Assembly: GCA_024644145.1 (NCBI GenBank)
Contig: JAHELO010000063.1
Span: forward strand, 1 to 7,986
Reading direction: 5' to 3'
Source: Christiangramia sp.
GTDB taxonomy: Bacteria; Bacteroidota; Bacteroidia; Flavobacteriales; Flavobacteriaceae
Length of the DNA: 7,986 nt
In this document: in pieces, positions 1 through 7,976 of the stretch
Numbering within the stretch: position 1 is the stretch's first letter
Layout: each line of letters opens with the position of its first letter
Notes under the pieces: generated by a model
What the model saw: only the letters and a program-made list of their open reading frames with translations
Told to the model about the DNA's origin: nothing
Database searches by the model: none
Position numbers and translations under genes: made by a program

Positions 1-1302
1 TTAAATGTCTTTGATTATCTCTCTGCCAGATATCTTTCTGAAGAAGCCAGTCATCAATTTTTAATTGAATATTTGCCTAAAGCCGGGATGGATTTTTTAG
101 AATGGCTGAAACAGGTAGATATTGATTTTGATCTAAGTAAGTTAAACAGGCTTTCCTTATATGAATCGGTTGAATATATAATAAGAACCTTTTCTTTAGT
201 TGAAGAATCTAATGCCTATATTCAATTCTTTCTTGATTTCGTATTTGAAACTACTCAGAAAACTTCAAACGGACTTAATGATTTCCTGGAAAGATGGGAG
301 CAAAAGAAAAACTCCCTGAGTATAGTGGTACCAGAGGCTGATAATGCTGTTCAGATCATGACCATACATAAATCTAAAGGTTTGGAATTCCCAGTCGTTA
401 TTTACCCCTTTGCAAACTCAGATCTTCAGGACACCAGGAATGATAATCTATGGCTGGACATCAATGATGAAAATATACCGGTTGCTTATGTAAGTGCTTC
501 CCAGAAAATGTTGAACTGGAACGAAATTGCGGCAAATAAATACAAAGATCTGCTTTATAAAAATGAATTGGATACTTTAAATGTGTTATATGTGGCATGC
601 ACCAGGGCCGCACAACATCTTTATATACTTTCCAATTATAATGCGAAACCTAAAAAGACACCCAATATTTCAGATATGCTGGCCGATTATATCAGAAATG
701 CCGGCAAATGGGATGGCAGTCTTTGTTATGAATTTGGCGAACCCGGGAAAACCATAGCTTCAGCAAAATCTGGCAATGCGAGTACTACACCAGCTAAATA
801 CTATTCTTCAGCTACCCAGAATAACGCGGTAAATATAATTACCAGGTCTGGTTCTTTATGGGACTCCAGGCAACAGGAAGCAATAGAGAAGGGAGAGATC
901 GCACATGAAATTCTGGCCAGGATAAATGAAGACAGCGATTTGGAAGCTGCAATTAACTGGGCTGTCACCTCTGGCTTAATAACAGAAGATACCCGTAAGG
1001 AGATTACAGCGCTTATTACAGGAATTGTCCAGCATCCGGAATTAAAAAAATTCTATTCTCCCAACGCCAGAAATCTAAATGAAAGGGAACTTATAACCAC
1101 TACCGGTAAAAGACTGAGGCCAGACAGGTTGAACTTTTATGATGATAAGGTATGCGTCATAGACTATAAAACCGGAGGATTTGTAGACACCCATACAAAA
1201 CAGGTTTTGGAATATGCTAATGCATTGAGAGATATGGGCTATAAAATTGATAAATGTTTATTGATCTACACTAATAACCCTATTATCATTAAAAATGTAT
1301 AA
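1..1302 (+). CDS. AddA/RecB-like UvrD-family helicase-nuclease, C-terminal part (5' end outside window)
   Basis: The reading frame is open from base 1, so this is the last 433 codons of a longer gene; AddA proteins usually exceed 1000 residues. The TTG at 73 is only the first possible start inside the window, not the real start. Visible in order (fragment numbering): superfamily I helicase motif V, TIHKSKGLEF, about residues 121-130; motif VI, LYVACTRA, about 196-203; then a RecB-family PD-(D/E)XK nuclease domain with His302 (AHEIL), Asp375 (RPDRL), Asp388-Tyr-Lys390 in IDYKTG, and the QxxxY motif Q401-VLE-Y405. All nuclease residues are present, so the nuclease should be active. By family knowledge it would unwind and trim DNA double-strand ends for RecA-dependent repair, in the cytoplasm, with an AddB partner. 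The likely partner is at 4273-7029. The ATP-binding Walker A half cannot be seen. RecB is the main alternative, but the AddB-like partner favours AddA. Confidence 0.9.
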   Translation, partial: LNVFDYLSARYLSEEASHQFLIEYLPKAGMDFLEWLKQVDIDFDLSKLNRLSLYESVEYIIRTFSLVEESNAYIQFFLDFVFETTQKTSNGLNDFLERWEQKKNSLSIVVPEADNAVQIMTIHKSKGLEFPVVIYPFANSDLQDTRNDNLWLDINDENIPVAYVSASQKMLNWNEIAANKYKDLLYKNELDTLNVLYVACTRAAQHLYILSNYNAKPKKTPNISDMLADYIRNAGKWDGSLCYEFGEPGKTIASAKSGNASTTPAKYYSSATQNNAVNIITRSGSLWDSRQQEAIEKGEIAHEILARINEDSDLEAAINWAVTSGLITEDTRKEITALITGIVQHPELKKFYSPNARNLNERELITTTGKRLRPDRLNFYDDKVCVIDYKTGGFVDTHTKQVLEYANALRDMGYKIDKCLLIYTNNPIIIKNV

Positions 1303-1310
1303 AAGAAGTT

Positions 1311-1318
1311 TAAATTTG
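1311..1318 (+). promoter_or_regulatory. possible -7 element of a kbl promoter
   Basis: TAAATTTG matches the Bacteroidota -7 consensus TAnnTTTG and lies in the 109-bp gap before kbl. No TTTG or TTG -33 element is seen 19-21 bp upstream, and the implied leader is about 90 nt. An 8-base match in AT-rich DNA can arise by chance. Without it, kbl would be read through from the upstream helicase-nuclease gene, since I see no terminator in the gap. Confidence 0.25.
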
Positions 1319-1411
1319 TGAGCATTGTAGATCCAGATAAATGGATTCAGGAATTTAACGTGATTTTATTCACAATTATATATAGTATAAACAGAAGAAA
1401 ATTAATCAACT

Positions 1412-2605
1412 ATGTACGGAGCTATAAAAGAGCATTTAGAAAAGGAGATTGAAGAAATAAAAGAAGCCGGACTTTATAAAAAGGAGAGGATTATTACGAG
1501 TCCTCAGGATGCAGTAATTAAGATCGCCTCGGGTGAAGAAGTAATAAATTTTTGCGCCAACAATTATCTGGGATTATCATCCCATCCGGAGGTAATTCAG
1601 GCAGCGAAAGACACGCTGGATTCTCACGGATTTGGAATGTCCAGTGTGCGTTTTATTTGTGGAACCCAGGATATTCATAAAGAACTGGAGCAAAAGATCG
1701 CTGATTTTTACGGTACTGAGGATACTATACTTTATGCCGCAGCTTTCGATGCAAACGGTGGAATTTTTGAGCCATTATTAACTGCTGAAGATGCAATAAT
1801 ATCAGATTCATTAAATCATGCATCTATTATAGATGGTGTAAGATTATGTAAAGCTGCCAGATACCGTTATGAGAACGGGAATATGGCAGACCTTGAAAAG
1901 CAACTAATCGCAGCCAATGAAAAAGGGGCTAGGTTTAAGATCATAGTAACAGACGGAGTTTTCTCTATGGATGGTTTGGTAGCGCCACTAGATAAGATAT
2001 GTGACCTGGCAGATAAATACGATGCTATGGTAATGATAGATGAATGTCATGCCACTGGTTTTATCGGCGAACAAGGAATAGGAACCCTGGAAGAAAAAGG
2101 AGTCTTAGACAGAATAGATATAATTACCGGAACGCTGGGTAAGGCTCTTGGTGGTGCCATGGGTGGATATACCACGGCTAAAAAAGAGATCATTGAGATA
2201 TTAAGACAAAGATCCAGACCTTATTTATTCTCCAATTCCCTGGCACCTGCTATTGTTGGAGCTTCTATCAAGGTATTTGATATGCTTAAAACAGATGACA
2301 GCCTGAGAAAACAATTAAAGGAAAATACTGCCTATTTCAAAAAAGGAATTAAAGATGCAGGTTTTGAGATCATAGACGGGGAAGCAGCGATCGTACCGGT
2401 AATGCTACATGACGCCAAGTTATCTCAGGATATGGCAGATAAATTACTGGAAGAAGGTATTTATGTGATTGGATTCTTTTATCCTGTTGTTCCTAAAGGA
2501 AAAGCAAGGATCAGAGTTCAGTTATCTGCAGCTCATAATAGAGAACATTTAGATAAAGCGATCGAGGCATTTAAAAAAGTAGGTAAAGATTTAGGGGTTA
2601 TATAA
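1412..2605 (+). CDS. kbl: glycine C-acetyltransferase (2-amino-3-ketobutyrate CoA ligase)
   Basis: This is a PLP-dependent fold-type I enzyme of the alpha-oxoamine synthase family. It interconverts 2-amino-3-oxobutyrate plus CoA with glycine plus acetyl-CoA, the second step of threonine breakdown through threonine dehydrogenase. Its 397 residues match the usual length of about 398. His136 (in SLNHASI) should stack on the PLP ring, Asp210 and His213 (in DECHATGF) contact the cofactor, and Lys244 (in [10 protein letters not shown]) forms the Schiff base; as I recall, these are the E. coli Kbl positions. The start ATG fits the family N-terminus (MYGAIKEHL) and has a purine-rich AGAAGAAAA stretch about 10 bases upstream. 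No threonine dehydrogenase gene lies beside it, unlike the kbl-tdh pair of E. coli. Other alpha-oxoamine synthases (BioF, HemA, serine palmitoyltransferase) are less likely given the length and N-terminus. Confidence 0.96.
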   Translation: MYGAIKEHLEKEIEEIKEAGLYKKERIITSPQDAVIKIASGEEVINFCANNYLGLSSHPEVIQAAKDTLDSHGFGMSSVRFICGTQDIHKELEQKIADFYGTEDTILYAAAFDANGGIFEPLLTAEDAIISDSLNHASIIDGVRLCKAARYRYENGNMADLEKQLIAANEKGARFKIIVTDGVFSMDGLVAPLDKICDLADKYDAMVMIDECHATGFIGEQGIGTLEEKGVLDRIDIITGTLGKALGGAMGGYTTAKKEIIEILRQRSRPYLFSNSLAPAIVGASIKVFDMLKTDDSLRKQLKENTAYFKKGIKDAGFEIIDGEAAIVPVMLHDAKLSQDMADKLLEEGIYVIGFFYPVVPKGKARIRVQLSAAHNREHLDKAIEAFKKVGKDLGVI

Positions 2606-2726
2606 TGTTAAAAAAGGCGTTAAAAAGCTTCTAAAATATTATCAAAATTCTTGATGTTCAGATATTAAAACAGCTACAAAACCCTTGGAAACGCTCTCTA
2701 ATTAAGAAAACTTTATTATTTTTACC

Positions 2727-2757
2727 TTTGTTAATATACATTAAGAATATACTTTTG
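2727..2757 (+). promoter_or_regulatory. Bacteroidota-type promoter of the OmpA-like gene
   Basis: TTTG at 2727-2730 (-33 element), a 19-bp spacer, then TACTTTTG at 2750-2757 (-7 element, consensus TAnnTTTG). Both the spacing and the sequence fit the housekeeping sigma factor of Bacteroidota. Transcription should start near 2762, giving a leader of about 30 nt. The leader is A-rich and has no Shine-Dalgarno sequence before the ATG at 2792, as is usual in flavobacteria. The match agrees with the high expression expected for a major outer-membrane protein. Confidence 0.75.
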
Positions 2758-2791
2758 TTCACAATTAACACTTAAAACTAAACTATTAAAT

Positions 2792-4210
2792 ATGAAACAT
2801 CTTAGCAAAATTGTACTGGCCTCATTACTGATATTTGGCTTTACTTCGGTTAAGGCACAGGATGCTGACAACCCATGGGCAATTGGTATTGGTACCAATG
2901 CAGTTGATTTCTATCCGACTGGAGAGGATGCTCCTCTTGGCGGTATGTTCGACGAATATTTCAATTCTGGAGATCACTGGAACATTCTTCCTGCAGTCTC
3001 AAAACTATCGGTATCTAGATACCTTGGAGCTGGTTTTGTTGGAGAATTAAGTGGATCTATCAACCAGATCGATAAATACGGAGACAGAACTGTTGGTGAT
3101 CTTGCTTATTATGCAGTTGACCTTAGTGCCGATTACAGCCTTAGAGCGATGCTAAATGATGGATGGTTTGATCCAGTTCTTGGTGTTGGTGCAGGTTATA
3201 CCTGGATTGGTGATCAGGATGGCCAGGATATCGCTAATGCTGATACTGCGACCATTAACGGTAAGCTAGGAATTAACTTCTGGTTATCAGACAATATTGC
3301 ACTTTCTGTAGAGTCTAAGTACAAACATGCTCTTGACCCTGAAACTGCTAAACATTTCCAGCACGCTGCCGGAATTAAATTCATCTTTGGTGGTAAAGAT
3401 ACTGACGGAGACGGAGTTTATGATAAAAATGACGAGTGTCCTGAGCAACCAGGTCTTGCTGAATTCAACGGATGTCCTGATACAGACGGTGACGGAATCG
3501 AAGATCGTCAAGATGCATGTCCTAACGAAGCTGGTTTAGCTGAATTTGACGGATGTCCTGATACTGACGGTGACGGTGTAGCTGATCCTGATGATGACTG
3601 TCCTGAAGTTGCTGGTCTTGCTGAAATGAACGGTTGCCCAGATGCTGATGGTGACGGTGTAAGAGATGATGAAGATAACTGTCCTGAAGAGGCTGGTCCT
3701 GCTGAAAACGACGGATGCCCATGGCCTGATACTGACGGTGACGGAATCCTTGATAAGGATGATGACTGTCCAGAAGAAGCTGGTCCTGCTGCATCTAATG
3801 GATGTCCAGAGCCAACTGCTGAAGTTATTTCTGAATTGAATGAGTACTCTAAAACTGTTCTTTTCGATCTTAACAAAGCGACTATCAGAACAGAATCTGA
3901 AGAAGCTCTACAGTCTATCGTAGATATCATGAATGAGTATTCAACTACTATCTTCCACGTAGAAGGTCATACAGACAGTACTGGTAGTGATTCTTATAAC
4001 ATGAAGCTTTCTAAAGAACGTGCTGCATCTGTAGCTAAATGGTTAGAAGAGCACGGTGTACCTTCAAAAAGATTAACTTCTGAAGGATACGGTGAAACTC
4101 AGCCTATCGCTACTAACAGCACTGCTAAAGGAAGACAGGAAAACAGACGTGTTGAAATTTCTCTTGATAAAGACAGAGAGATGAAAGATAAGTCTGAAGA
4201 GAAGAAGTAA
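2792..4210 (+). CDS. OmpA family outer-membrane protein with five thrombospondin type 3 repeats
   Basis: This 472-residue protein probably anchors the outer membrane to peptidoglycan. Residues 1-22 form a Sec signal peptide (lysines, hydrophobic core, likely cut after VKA, before Gln23). About 23-200 resembles an OmpA-type beta-barrel with alternating aromatic and glycine-rich strands. Residues 203-341 hold five TSP3 repeats (DTDGDG...DxCP...NGCP), expected to bind calcium and form a rigid periplasmic linker. About 350-458 is the OmpA C-terminal domain, with Asp395 (GHTD) and Arg410 (LSKERA) placed 15 residues apart like E. coli OmpA Asp271 and Arg286, which bind diaminopimelate. A short charged, lysine- and glutamate-rich tail follows. 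It has its own promoter at 2727-2757 and terminator at 4233-4261, so it is probably a monocistronic, abundant transcript. The function is firm at family level; any adhesion or other specific role is unknown. Confidence 0.95.
   Translation: MKHLSKIVLASLLIFGFTSVKAQDADNPWAIGIGTNAVDFYPTGEDAPLGGMFDEYFNSGDHWNILPAVSKLSVSRYLGAGFVGELSGSINQIDKYGDRTVGDLAYYAVDLSADYSLRAMLNDGWFDPVLGVGAGYTWIGDQDGQDIANADTATINGKLGINFWLSDNIALSVESKYKHALDPETAKHFQHAAGIKFIFGGKDTDGDGVYDKNDECPEQPGLAEFNGCPDTDGDGIEDRQDACPNEAGLAEFDGCPDTDGDGVADPDDDCPEVAGLAEMNGCPDADGDGVRDDEDNCPEEAGPAENDGCPWPDTDGDGILDKDDDCPEEAGPAASNGCPEPTAEVISELNEYSKTVLFDLNKATIRTESEEALQSIVDIMNEYSTTIFHVEGHTDSTGSDSYNMKLSKERAASVAKWLEEHGVPSKRLTSEGYGETQPIATNSTAKGRQENRRVEISLDKDREMKDKSEEKK
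3398..3814 (+). repeat. five tandem TSP3-coding repeats inside the OmpA-like gene
   Basis: In-frame units at 3398-3478, 3479-3559, 3560-3640 (81 bp, 27 residues each), then 3641-3727 and 3728-3814 (87 bp, 29 residues each). Each starts with D(T/A)DGDG, carries a DxCP or DxxCP turn in the middle and ends in GCP; the last two add a WP or EP tail and share CPEEAGPA. The DNA is also similar between units, for example the recurring GACGGTGACGG core. The aspartates are the expected calcium ligands. Confidence 0.93.
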
Positions 4211-4232
4211 TTTTCTTAAGAAATATTAAGTG

Positions 4233-4261
4233 AAAACGCCCCGCATTGCGGGGCGTTTTTT
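4233..4261 (+). terminator. strong intrinsic terminator after the OmpA-like gene
   Basis: Perfect 12-bp inverted repeat: AAAACGCCCCGC (4233-4244), ATT loop, GCGGGGCGTTTT (4248-4259), merging into a T-run to 4261. The eight innermost pairs are all G-C. It lies 22 bases after the stop codon and ends about 11 bases before the next start codon. The A-run on the left arm could let it work weakly on the other strand, but no opposing gene is present. Confidence 0.95.
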
Positions 4262-4272
4262 ATTTTAGGCCT

Positions 4273-7029
4273 ATGGAATCATTTATTTGTGAAGTATTAC
4301 AGAAGCTTAAAAATTCTGATACTCCCCTCTCTGATATTGTTTTTATCCTACCCAGTAAACGTGCCGGTTCTTACCTGCTAAAAGAACTCGCTTCTATCTC
4401 AAAGCAAACGCTTTTTGCGCCTACGATCTATAGCGTAGAAGAGTTTACCGAAAAGGTATCAGGCCTTCAAACCGTAGATAACACCATAAGTCTTTTCGAA
4501 TTTTATGATGTATATACCAGTCTTACTCCAAAGGAAGATCTGGAAGACTTTGAAACTTTCATAACCTGGGCTCAAAGCCTTATACAGGATTTTAATGAAA
4601 TAGACCGGTATTTAATAGACTACAAGCCTTTTTTCAACTATTTGGCAGGAATCCAGGATCTGAAACACTGGTACCTTCAGGAAGAAAAAACAGAGCTGGT
4701 AAAGAAGTATTTGAAATTCTGGAAAAGTTTACCAGCTTTCTACGAAGCATTATCCAAAAAGCTTATTGCGAAAGAACAGGGGTACCAGGGTTTAATATAT
4801 AGAAAAGCTGCAGAAAATATTCAGCAATATAGAGCAGAGAATGACCAGTTACATGTATTCATAGGTTTTAATGCGCTGAATGCGGCTGAGCAATCAATTA
4901 TTCAGGAATTACTTAATAGCAACAACGCACAGGTTTATTGGGACATGGATAAGCTATTTTTTAATGATCCTTATCATGCCGCTTCGCTCTTTATTCGTGA
5001 TTACCTTAAGAACTGGGAGTATTATAAGAACAACTCGTATGAACAATTCTCCAGCCATTTTACCGAAGAAAAAAATATAGAATTTATTGGGGTGCCCAAA
5101 AATATAGGGCAGGCGAAATATATAGGAGAAATTCTTACCTCGCTTACCGGTGAACAGCTTGAGAATACCGCCATTGTATTAGGAGAAGAAGAATTACTGC
5201 TACCTGTATTAAATTCGCTTCCTTCAGAAATTGAGGAACTGAATATCACCATGGGATTTCCAGTAAAGAATGCCCCAGTCAATTCTCTTTTTGAGGCTTT
5301 GTTTAAGATCCATTTAAATATTTCTCCAGAGTATTATTATAAGGACATTATATCCATTATTCATCATCCATCCCTTCATCCATTACTCGCACCATATTCA
5401 GAAGCACTATTAAACAAGATCAATAAAGAAAATTTAGTGTATCTAAAATATGAAGAGATCGCTCTGGCATTTCCCGATGAATTAAAAGATATCATAACCT
5501 GGTGTTTTAAGCCCAAAAAGGAATCGGTTAAAAGTATATTAAAAGATCTGCAGCAGCTTATCCAGTCAATCAAGACTTTTTTAAAGCAGGAAGAAGATAA
5601 AATTGGTCTGGAATTCTTATATCATTTTCACGTCCTATTTAATAAGCTAAATAACCTAAGCGAAAAGTACTCTCATTTAAAAACCATACGATCTCTATAT
5701 AATTTCTATAAGGAACTTCTAAGCACTGAAACCCTGGATTTCCAGGGGAGGCCATTTAAAGGGCTCCAACTAATGGGCATGCTGGAATCACGGGCCCTGG
5801 ATTTTGAAAATGTAATCATTACCTCCTTAAATGAAGGAGTACTGCCTGCAGGTAAATCAGATAATTCTTTTATTCCTTATGATCTAAAACAGGAATACAG
5901 GCTACCTACCTACAGGGAGAAAGATGCAGTTTACACCTATCATTTTTACCGATTGTTGCAAAGGGCAAAAAATGTCTTTTTACTTTATAACACAGAGGCA
6001 GAGGGACTTAATTCCGGGGAAAAAAGCAGGTTTTTAACTCAGCTGGAGATAGAGAACCAACCAACTCACCGGCTAAAAAAATTATTGGTAAGTCCCAGAG
6101 TACCTCAGCTAAGAAATGAATTAAAAGAGGTAAAGAAAACCCCTGAGATCCTGGAACGTCTAAAATCTTTGGCTAAATCTGGTTTTTCACCATCGGCCTT
6201 GACCACCTATATGAGAAATCCTATTGATTTCTACCACCAATATGTTCTGGGTGTTCGCGATCAGGATGAAGTAGAAGAAACTGTGGCCTTTAATACGCTG
6301 GGAACAGTAGTTCACAATGCACTGGAAAACCTGTATAAGACCTATGAAGGCAAGAAAATTTCAGAACAGGTGATCAAGGTTTTTATCAAAAATGCCGATA
6401 AGCAGATCGCTCTGGAATTCTCTAAAGCCTACAGCAAATTACCTCTCCAAAAAGGTAAAAACCTTCTTATCTATGAGGTTGCCAAACGATATCTTCACAA
6501 TTTCCTGAAATTTGAATTAAAAAGACTCAGAGCGGGTGAAGAAATAGAGATCGTACAAATAGAAAAAGACCTTAAAGTGGCTCTTCCTATAGAAAATTTG
6601 CCTTTTTCAGTTTATCTTCGCGGGAAGGTAGACCGCTTTGAAAAATCTAACGGAATACCTCGAATTATAGATTACAAGACCGGCAAGGTTGAGTCCAGAA
6701 ATCTGAATGTTGGTGACTGGACCGAAATAACAAAAGATTATGACAATTACTCCAAAAGTTTTCAGGTTTTAACTTATGCGAGCTTGATTGCACTGGAGAA
6801 AGACCTTACATTCCCCGCGGAAGCAGGAATCGTATCGTTTAAGAATCTGAAGTCAGGATTTCTGAAGTTTGAGAAGAAAGAGGAAGGAACCCGTAAGAAG
6901 GATTCATTGATCACCCAGGAAACTTTAGACCTGTTTCAAAACGAGTTAAAAAAATTGATTGTGGAAATCTGTAATCCAGAGCTTCCATTTATCGAAAAAG
7001 AAATCAAGAAGAGTTATGGAAGTTTCTAA
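4273..7029 (+). CDS. AddB-like PD-(D/E)XK nuclease with inactivated helicase half
   Basis: I chose ATG 4273 (918 residues) because the in-frame TTG at 4246 lies inside the terminator hairpin. The N-terminus, VFILPSKRAGSYL (residues 23-35), sits where a Walker A would be but lacks the G-x-G-K-T/S signature, so ATP hydrolysis is unlikely. Residues 502-525 carry the AddB-type GMLESRALDFENVII and LNEGVLP motifs. From about 635 a RecB-family nuclease domain follows, with His681, Asp787, Asp800-Tyr-Lys802 (IDYKTG) and the QxxxY motif Q831-VLT-Y835, all intact. Only three cysteines exist (6, 411, 900), too few for the four-cysteine iron-sulfur cluster of Bacillus AddB. The expected role is second nuclease and scanning subunit of an AddAB complex with the helicase-nuclease ending at 1302. 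No promoter is visible upstream, and the downstream hydrolase gene overlaps its end by 14 nt. The AddB assignment is by architecture; a lone RecB-like nuclease is the alternative. Confidence 0.88.
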   Translation: MESFICEVLQKLKNSDTPLSDIVFILPSKRAGSYLLKELASISKQTLFAPTIYSVEEFTEKVSGLQTVDNTISLFEFYDVYTSLTPKEDLEDFETFITWAQSLIQDFNEIDRYLIDYKPFFNYLAGIQDLKHWYLQEEKTELVKKYLKFWKSLPAFYEALSKKLIAKEQGYQGLIYRKAAENIQQYRAENDQLHVFIGFNALNAAEQSIIQELLNSNNAQVYWDMDKLFFNDPYHAASLFIRDYLKNWEYYKNNSYEQFSSHFTEEKNIEFIGVPKNIGQAKYIGEILTSLTGEQLENTAIVLGEEELLLPVLNSLPSEIEELNITMGFPVKNAPVNSLFEALFKIHLNISPEYYYKDIISIIHHPSLHPLLAPYSEALLNKINKENLVYLKYEEIALAFPDELKDIITWCFKPKKESVKSILKDLQQLIQSIKTFLKQEEDKIGLEFLYHFHVLFNKLNNLSEKYSHLKTIRSLYNFYKELLSTETLDFQGRPFKGLQLMGMLESRALDFENVIITSLNEGVLPAGKSDNSFIPYDLKQEYRLPTYREKDAVYTYHFYRLLQRAKNVFLLYNTEAEGLNSGEKSRFLTQLEIENQPTHRLKKLLVSPRVPQLRNELKEVKKTPEILERLKSLAKSGFSPSALTTYMRNPIDFYHQYVLGVRDQDEVEETVAFNTLGTVVHNALENLYKTYEGKKISEQVIKVFIKNADKQIALEFSKAYSKLPLQKGKNLLIYEVAKRYLHNFLKFELKRLRAGEEIEIVQIEKDLKVALPIENLPFSVYLRGKVDRFEKSNGIPRIIDYKTGKVESRNLNVGDWTEITKDYDNYSKSFQVLTYASLIALEKDLTFPAEAGIVSFKNLKSGFLKFEKKEEGTRKKDSLITQETLDLFQNELKKLIVEICNPELPFIEKEIKKSYGSF

Positions 7030-7912
7030 AGAATTAAATATCGTCATAGACGGAAAGCACAATAAGCCCATTGTGGCCGATTTGATCTTTAAAGATGATG
7101 GTAAGCCTAAGCCCATAGTTATTTTTTGCCATGGATATAAAGGCTTTAAAGATTGGGGAGCCTGGGAGCAGATGGGAGAGATATTGGCCACTGAAGGATT
7201 CTTTTTCTTAAAATTCAATTTTAGCCATAATGGGACAGATCCTGAGAATCTTACCAAATTCCTTAATATCGAAGCATTTGGCGATAATAATTATATAAAG
7301 GAACTTGACGATCTGCAATCTGTATTAGATTATATATTGCTGCCCGATTTTAAGTTTGCCAAACAGATCAAGCCAGATGATATTAGTTTGATTGGGCATT
7401 CACGTGGCGGAGGGATCGCTGTAATTAAGGCGGCAGAAGATAAAAGAATCACTAAACTTATCACGCTTGCCTCGGTATCAGATTTTGGCTCACGCTTTCC
7501 TGAAGGGAAAAAACTGGAAGCATGGGAGAAAAAAGGCGTACAGTATATAGTAAATACAAGAACAGGACAGCAATTACCGCATCACTACCAATTCTACAAG
7601 AATTACAGGGAAAACAAGGAAAGGCTGAATATTAAAAAGGCAGCTAAAAAACTTGAGATACCGCATCTTGTGGCCCACGGAAGTAGTGATACCAGTGTTT
7701 CTATAGGAGAGGCAGGTAATTTATTCGAATGGAGCCCGGCACCAAAATTATTGCTGGTGGAGAATGCAGATCATGTTTTTGGTACCAGTCACCCTTGGAA
7801 TGGGGAAGAGCTTCCGAAAGAATTTAAACAGGTAATTAATAAAAGTATAGATTTTTTAAAATCAGATTCTAAAGCGCTCTGGGATGAGTATGGAGAAGCT
7901 GATGACGATTAG
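7016..7912 (+). CDS. alpha/beta hydrolase (serine hydrolase, substrate unknown)
   Basis: A 298-residue protein with the alpha/beta hydrolase fold: oxyanion-loop HGYKGFKDWG after strand IVIFC (about residues 36-50), nucleophile elbow GHSRGG with Ser129, acid Asp225 in HGSSDTSV, and His253 in NADHVFG. The triad is complete and ordered as expected, so it should be an active esterase, peptidase or similar hydrolase; the substrate cannot be told from the sequence. There is no signal peptide or membrane segment, so it is probably cytoplasmic. ATG 7016 (MEVSKELNI) is preferred over the in-frame TTG at 6959, which would add 19 lysine- and arginine-rich residues lying within the nuclease gene. The ATG overlaps the preceding coding region by 14 nt, suggesting translational coupling; a purine-rich AAGAAGAG lies just upstream. 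A terminator follows the stop by a few bases. Confidence 0.9.
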   Translation: MEVSKELNIVIDGKHNKPIVADLIFKDDGKPKPIVIFCHGYKGFKDWGAWEQMGEILATEGFFFLKFNFSHNGTDPENLTKFLNIEAFGDNNYIKELDDLQSVLDYILLPDFKFAKQIKPDDISLIGHSRGGGIAVIKAAEDKRITKLITLASVSDFGSRFPEGKKLEAWEKKGVQYIVNTRTGQQLPHHYQFYKNYRENKERLNIKKAAKKLEIPHLVAHGSSDTSVSIGEAGNLFEWSPAPKLLLVENADHVFGTSHPWNGEELPKEFKQVINKSIDFLKSDSKALWDEYGEADDD

Positions 7913-7918
7913 AATTAG

Positions 7919-7947
7919 AAAACCACTGTTTTCACAGTGGTTTTTTT
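7919..7947 (+). terminator. intrinsic terminator after the hydrolase gene
   Basis: Inverted repeat AAAACCACTGT (7919-7929), TTTC loop, ACAGTGGTTTT (7934-7944), with the T-run continuing to 7947. The 11-bp perfect stem begins seven bases after the stop codon and should end the nuclease-hydrolase transcript. The A-run before the stem could also make it function in the reverse direction. Confidence 0.9.
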
Positions 7948-7960
7948 GTGGGAGAATGTC

Positions 7961-7976
7961 CCCTGAAGCATCAGGG
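7961..7976. repeat. short perfect hairpin at the window edge
   Basis: CCCTGA, AGCA loop, TCAGGG: a 6-bp perfect stem 14 bases after the terminator's T-run. No T-run follows on either strand, so it is not a recognisable terminator. It may belong to the leader or end of a neighbouring gene beyond the window. Confidence 0.35.

Noticed and set aside
1330..1347. Hairpin ATCCA-GATAAA-TGGAT between the helicase-nuclease gene and kbl
   Set aside because: The stem is only 5 bp and is not followed by a T-run, so I do not call it a terminator or riboswitch.
2606..2726. Possible terminator or small gene between kbl and the OmpA-like gene
   Set aside because: Only a 5-bp AT-rich stem (ATCAA-AATTC-TTGAT, 2641-2655) was found, with no T-run, and no coding frame looks convincing.
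3508..3930. Open frames of 140 and 90 codons on the minus strand across the TSP3 repeats
   Set aside because: They are antisense to the repeat array, rich in Ser/Pro or Gln/His because of the repeated D/G codons, and have no recognisable domain. The strong + strand gene explains the region.
4208..4215. TAATTTTC as a promoter -7 element for the AddB-like gene
   Set aside because: It misses the invariant final G of TAnnTTTG, has no -33 element, and lies before the strong terminator.
4246..4272. Upstream TTG start adding nine residues to the AddB-like protein
   Set aside because: The codons fall inside the terminator loop, arm and T-run; ATG 4273 gives a natural N-terminus.
6959..7015. Upstream TTG start adding 19 residues to the hydrolase
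   Set aside because: The extension lies within the nuclease gene, is highly basic and does not fit the fold's first strand; ATG 7016 is a better start.
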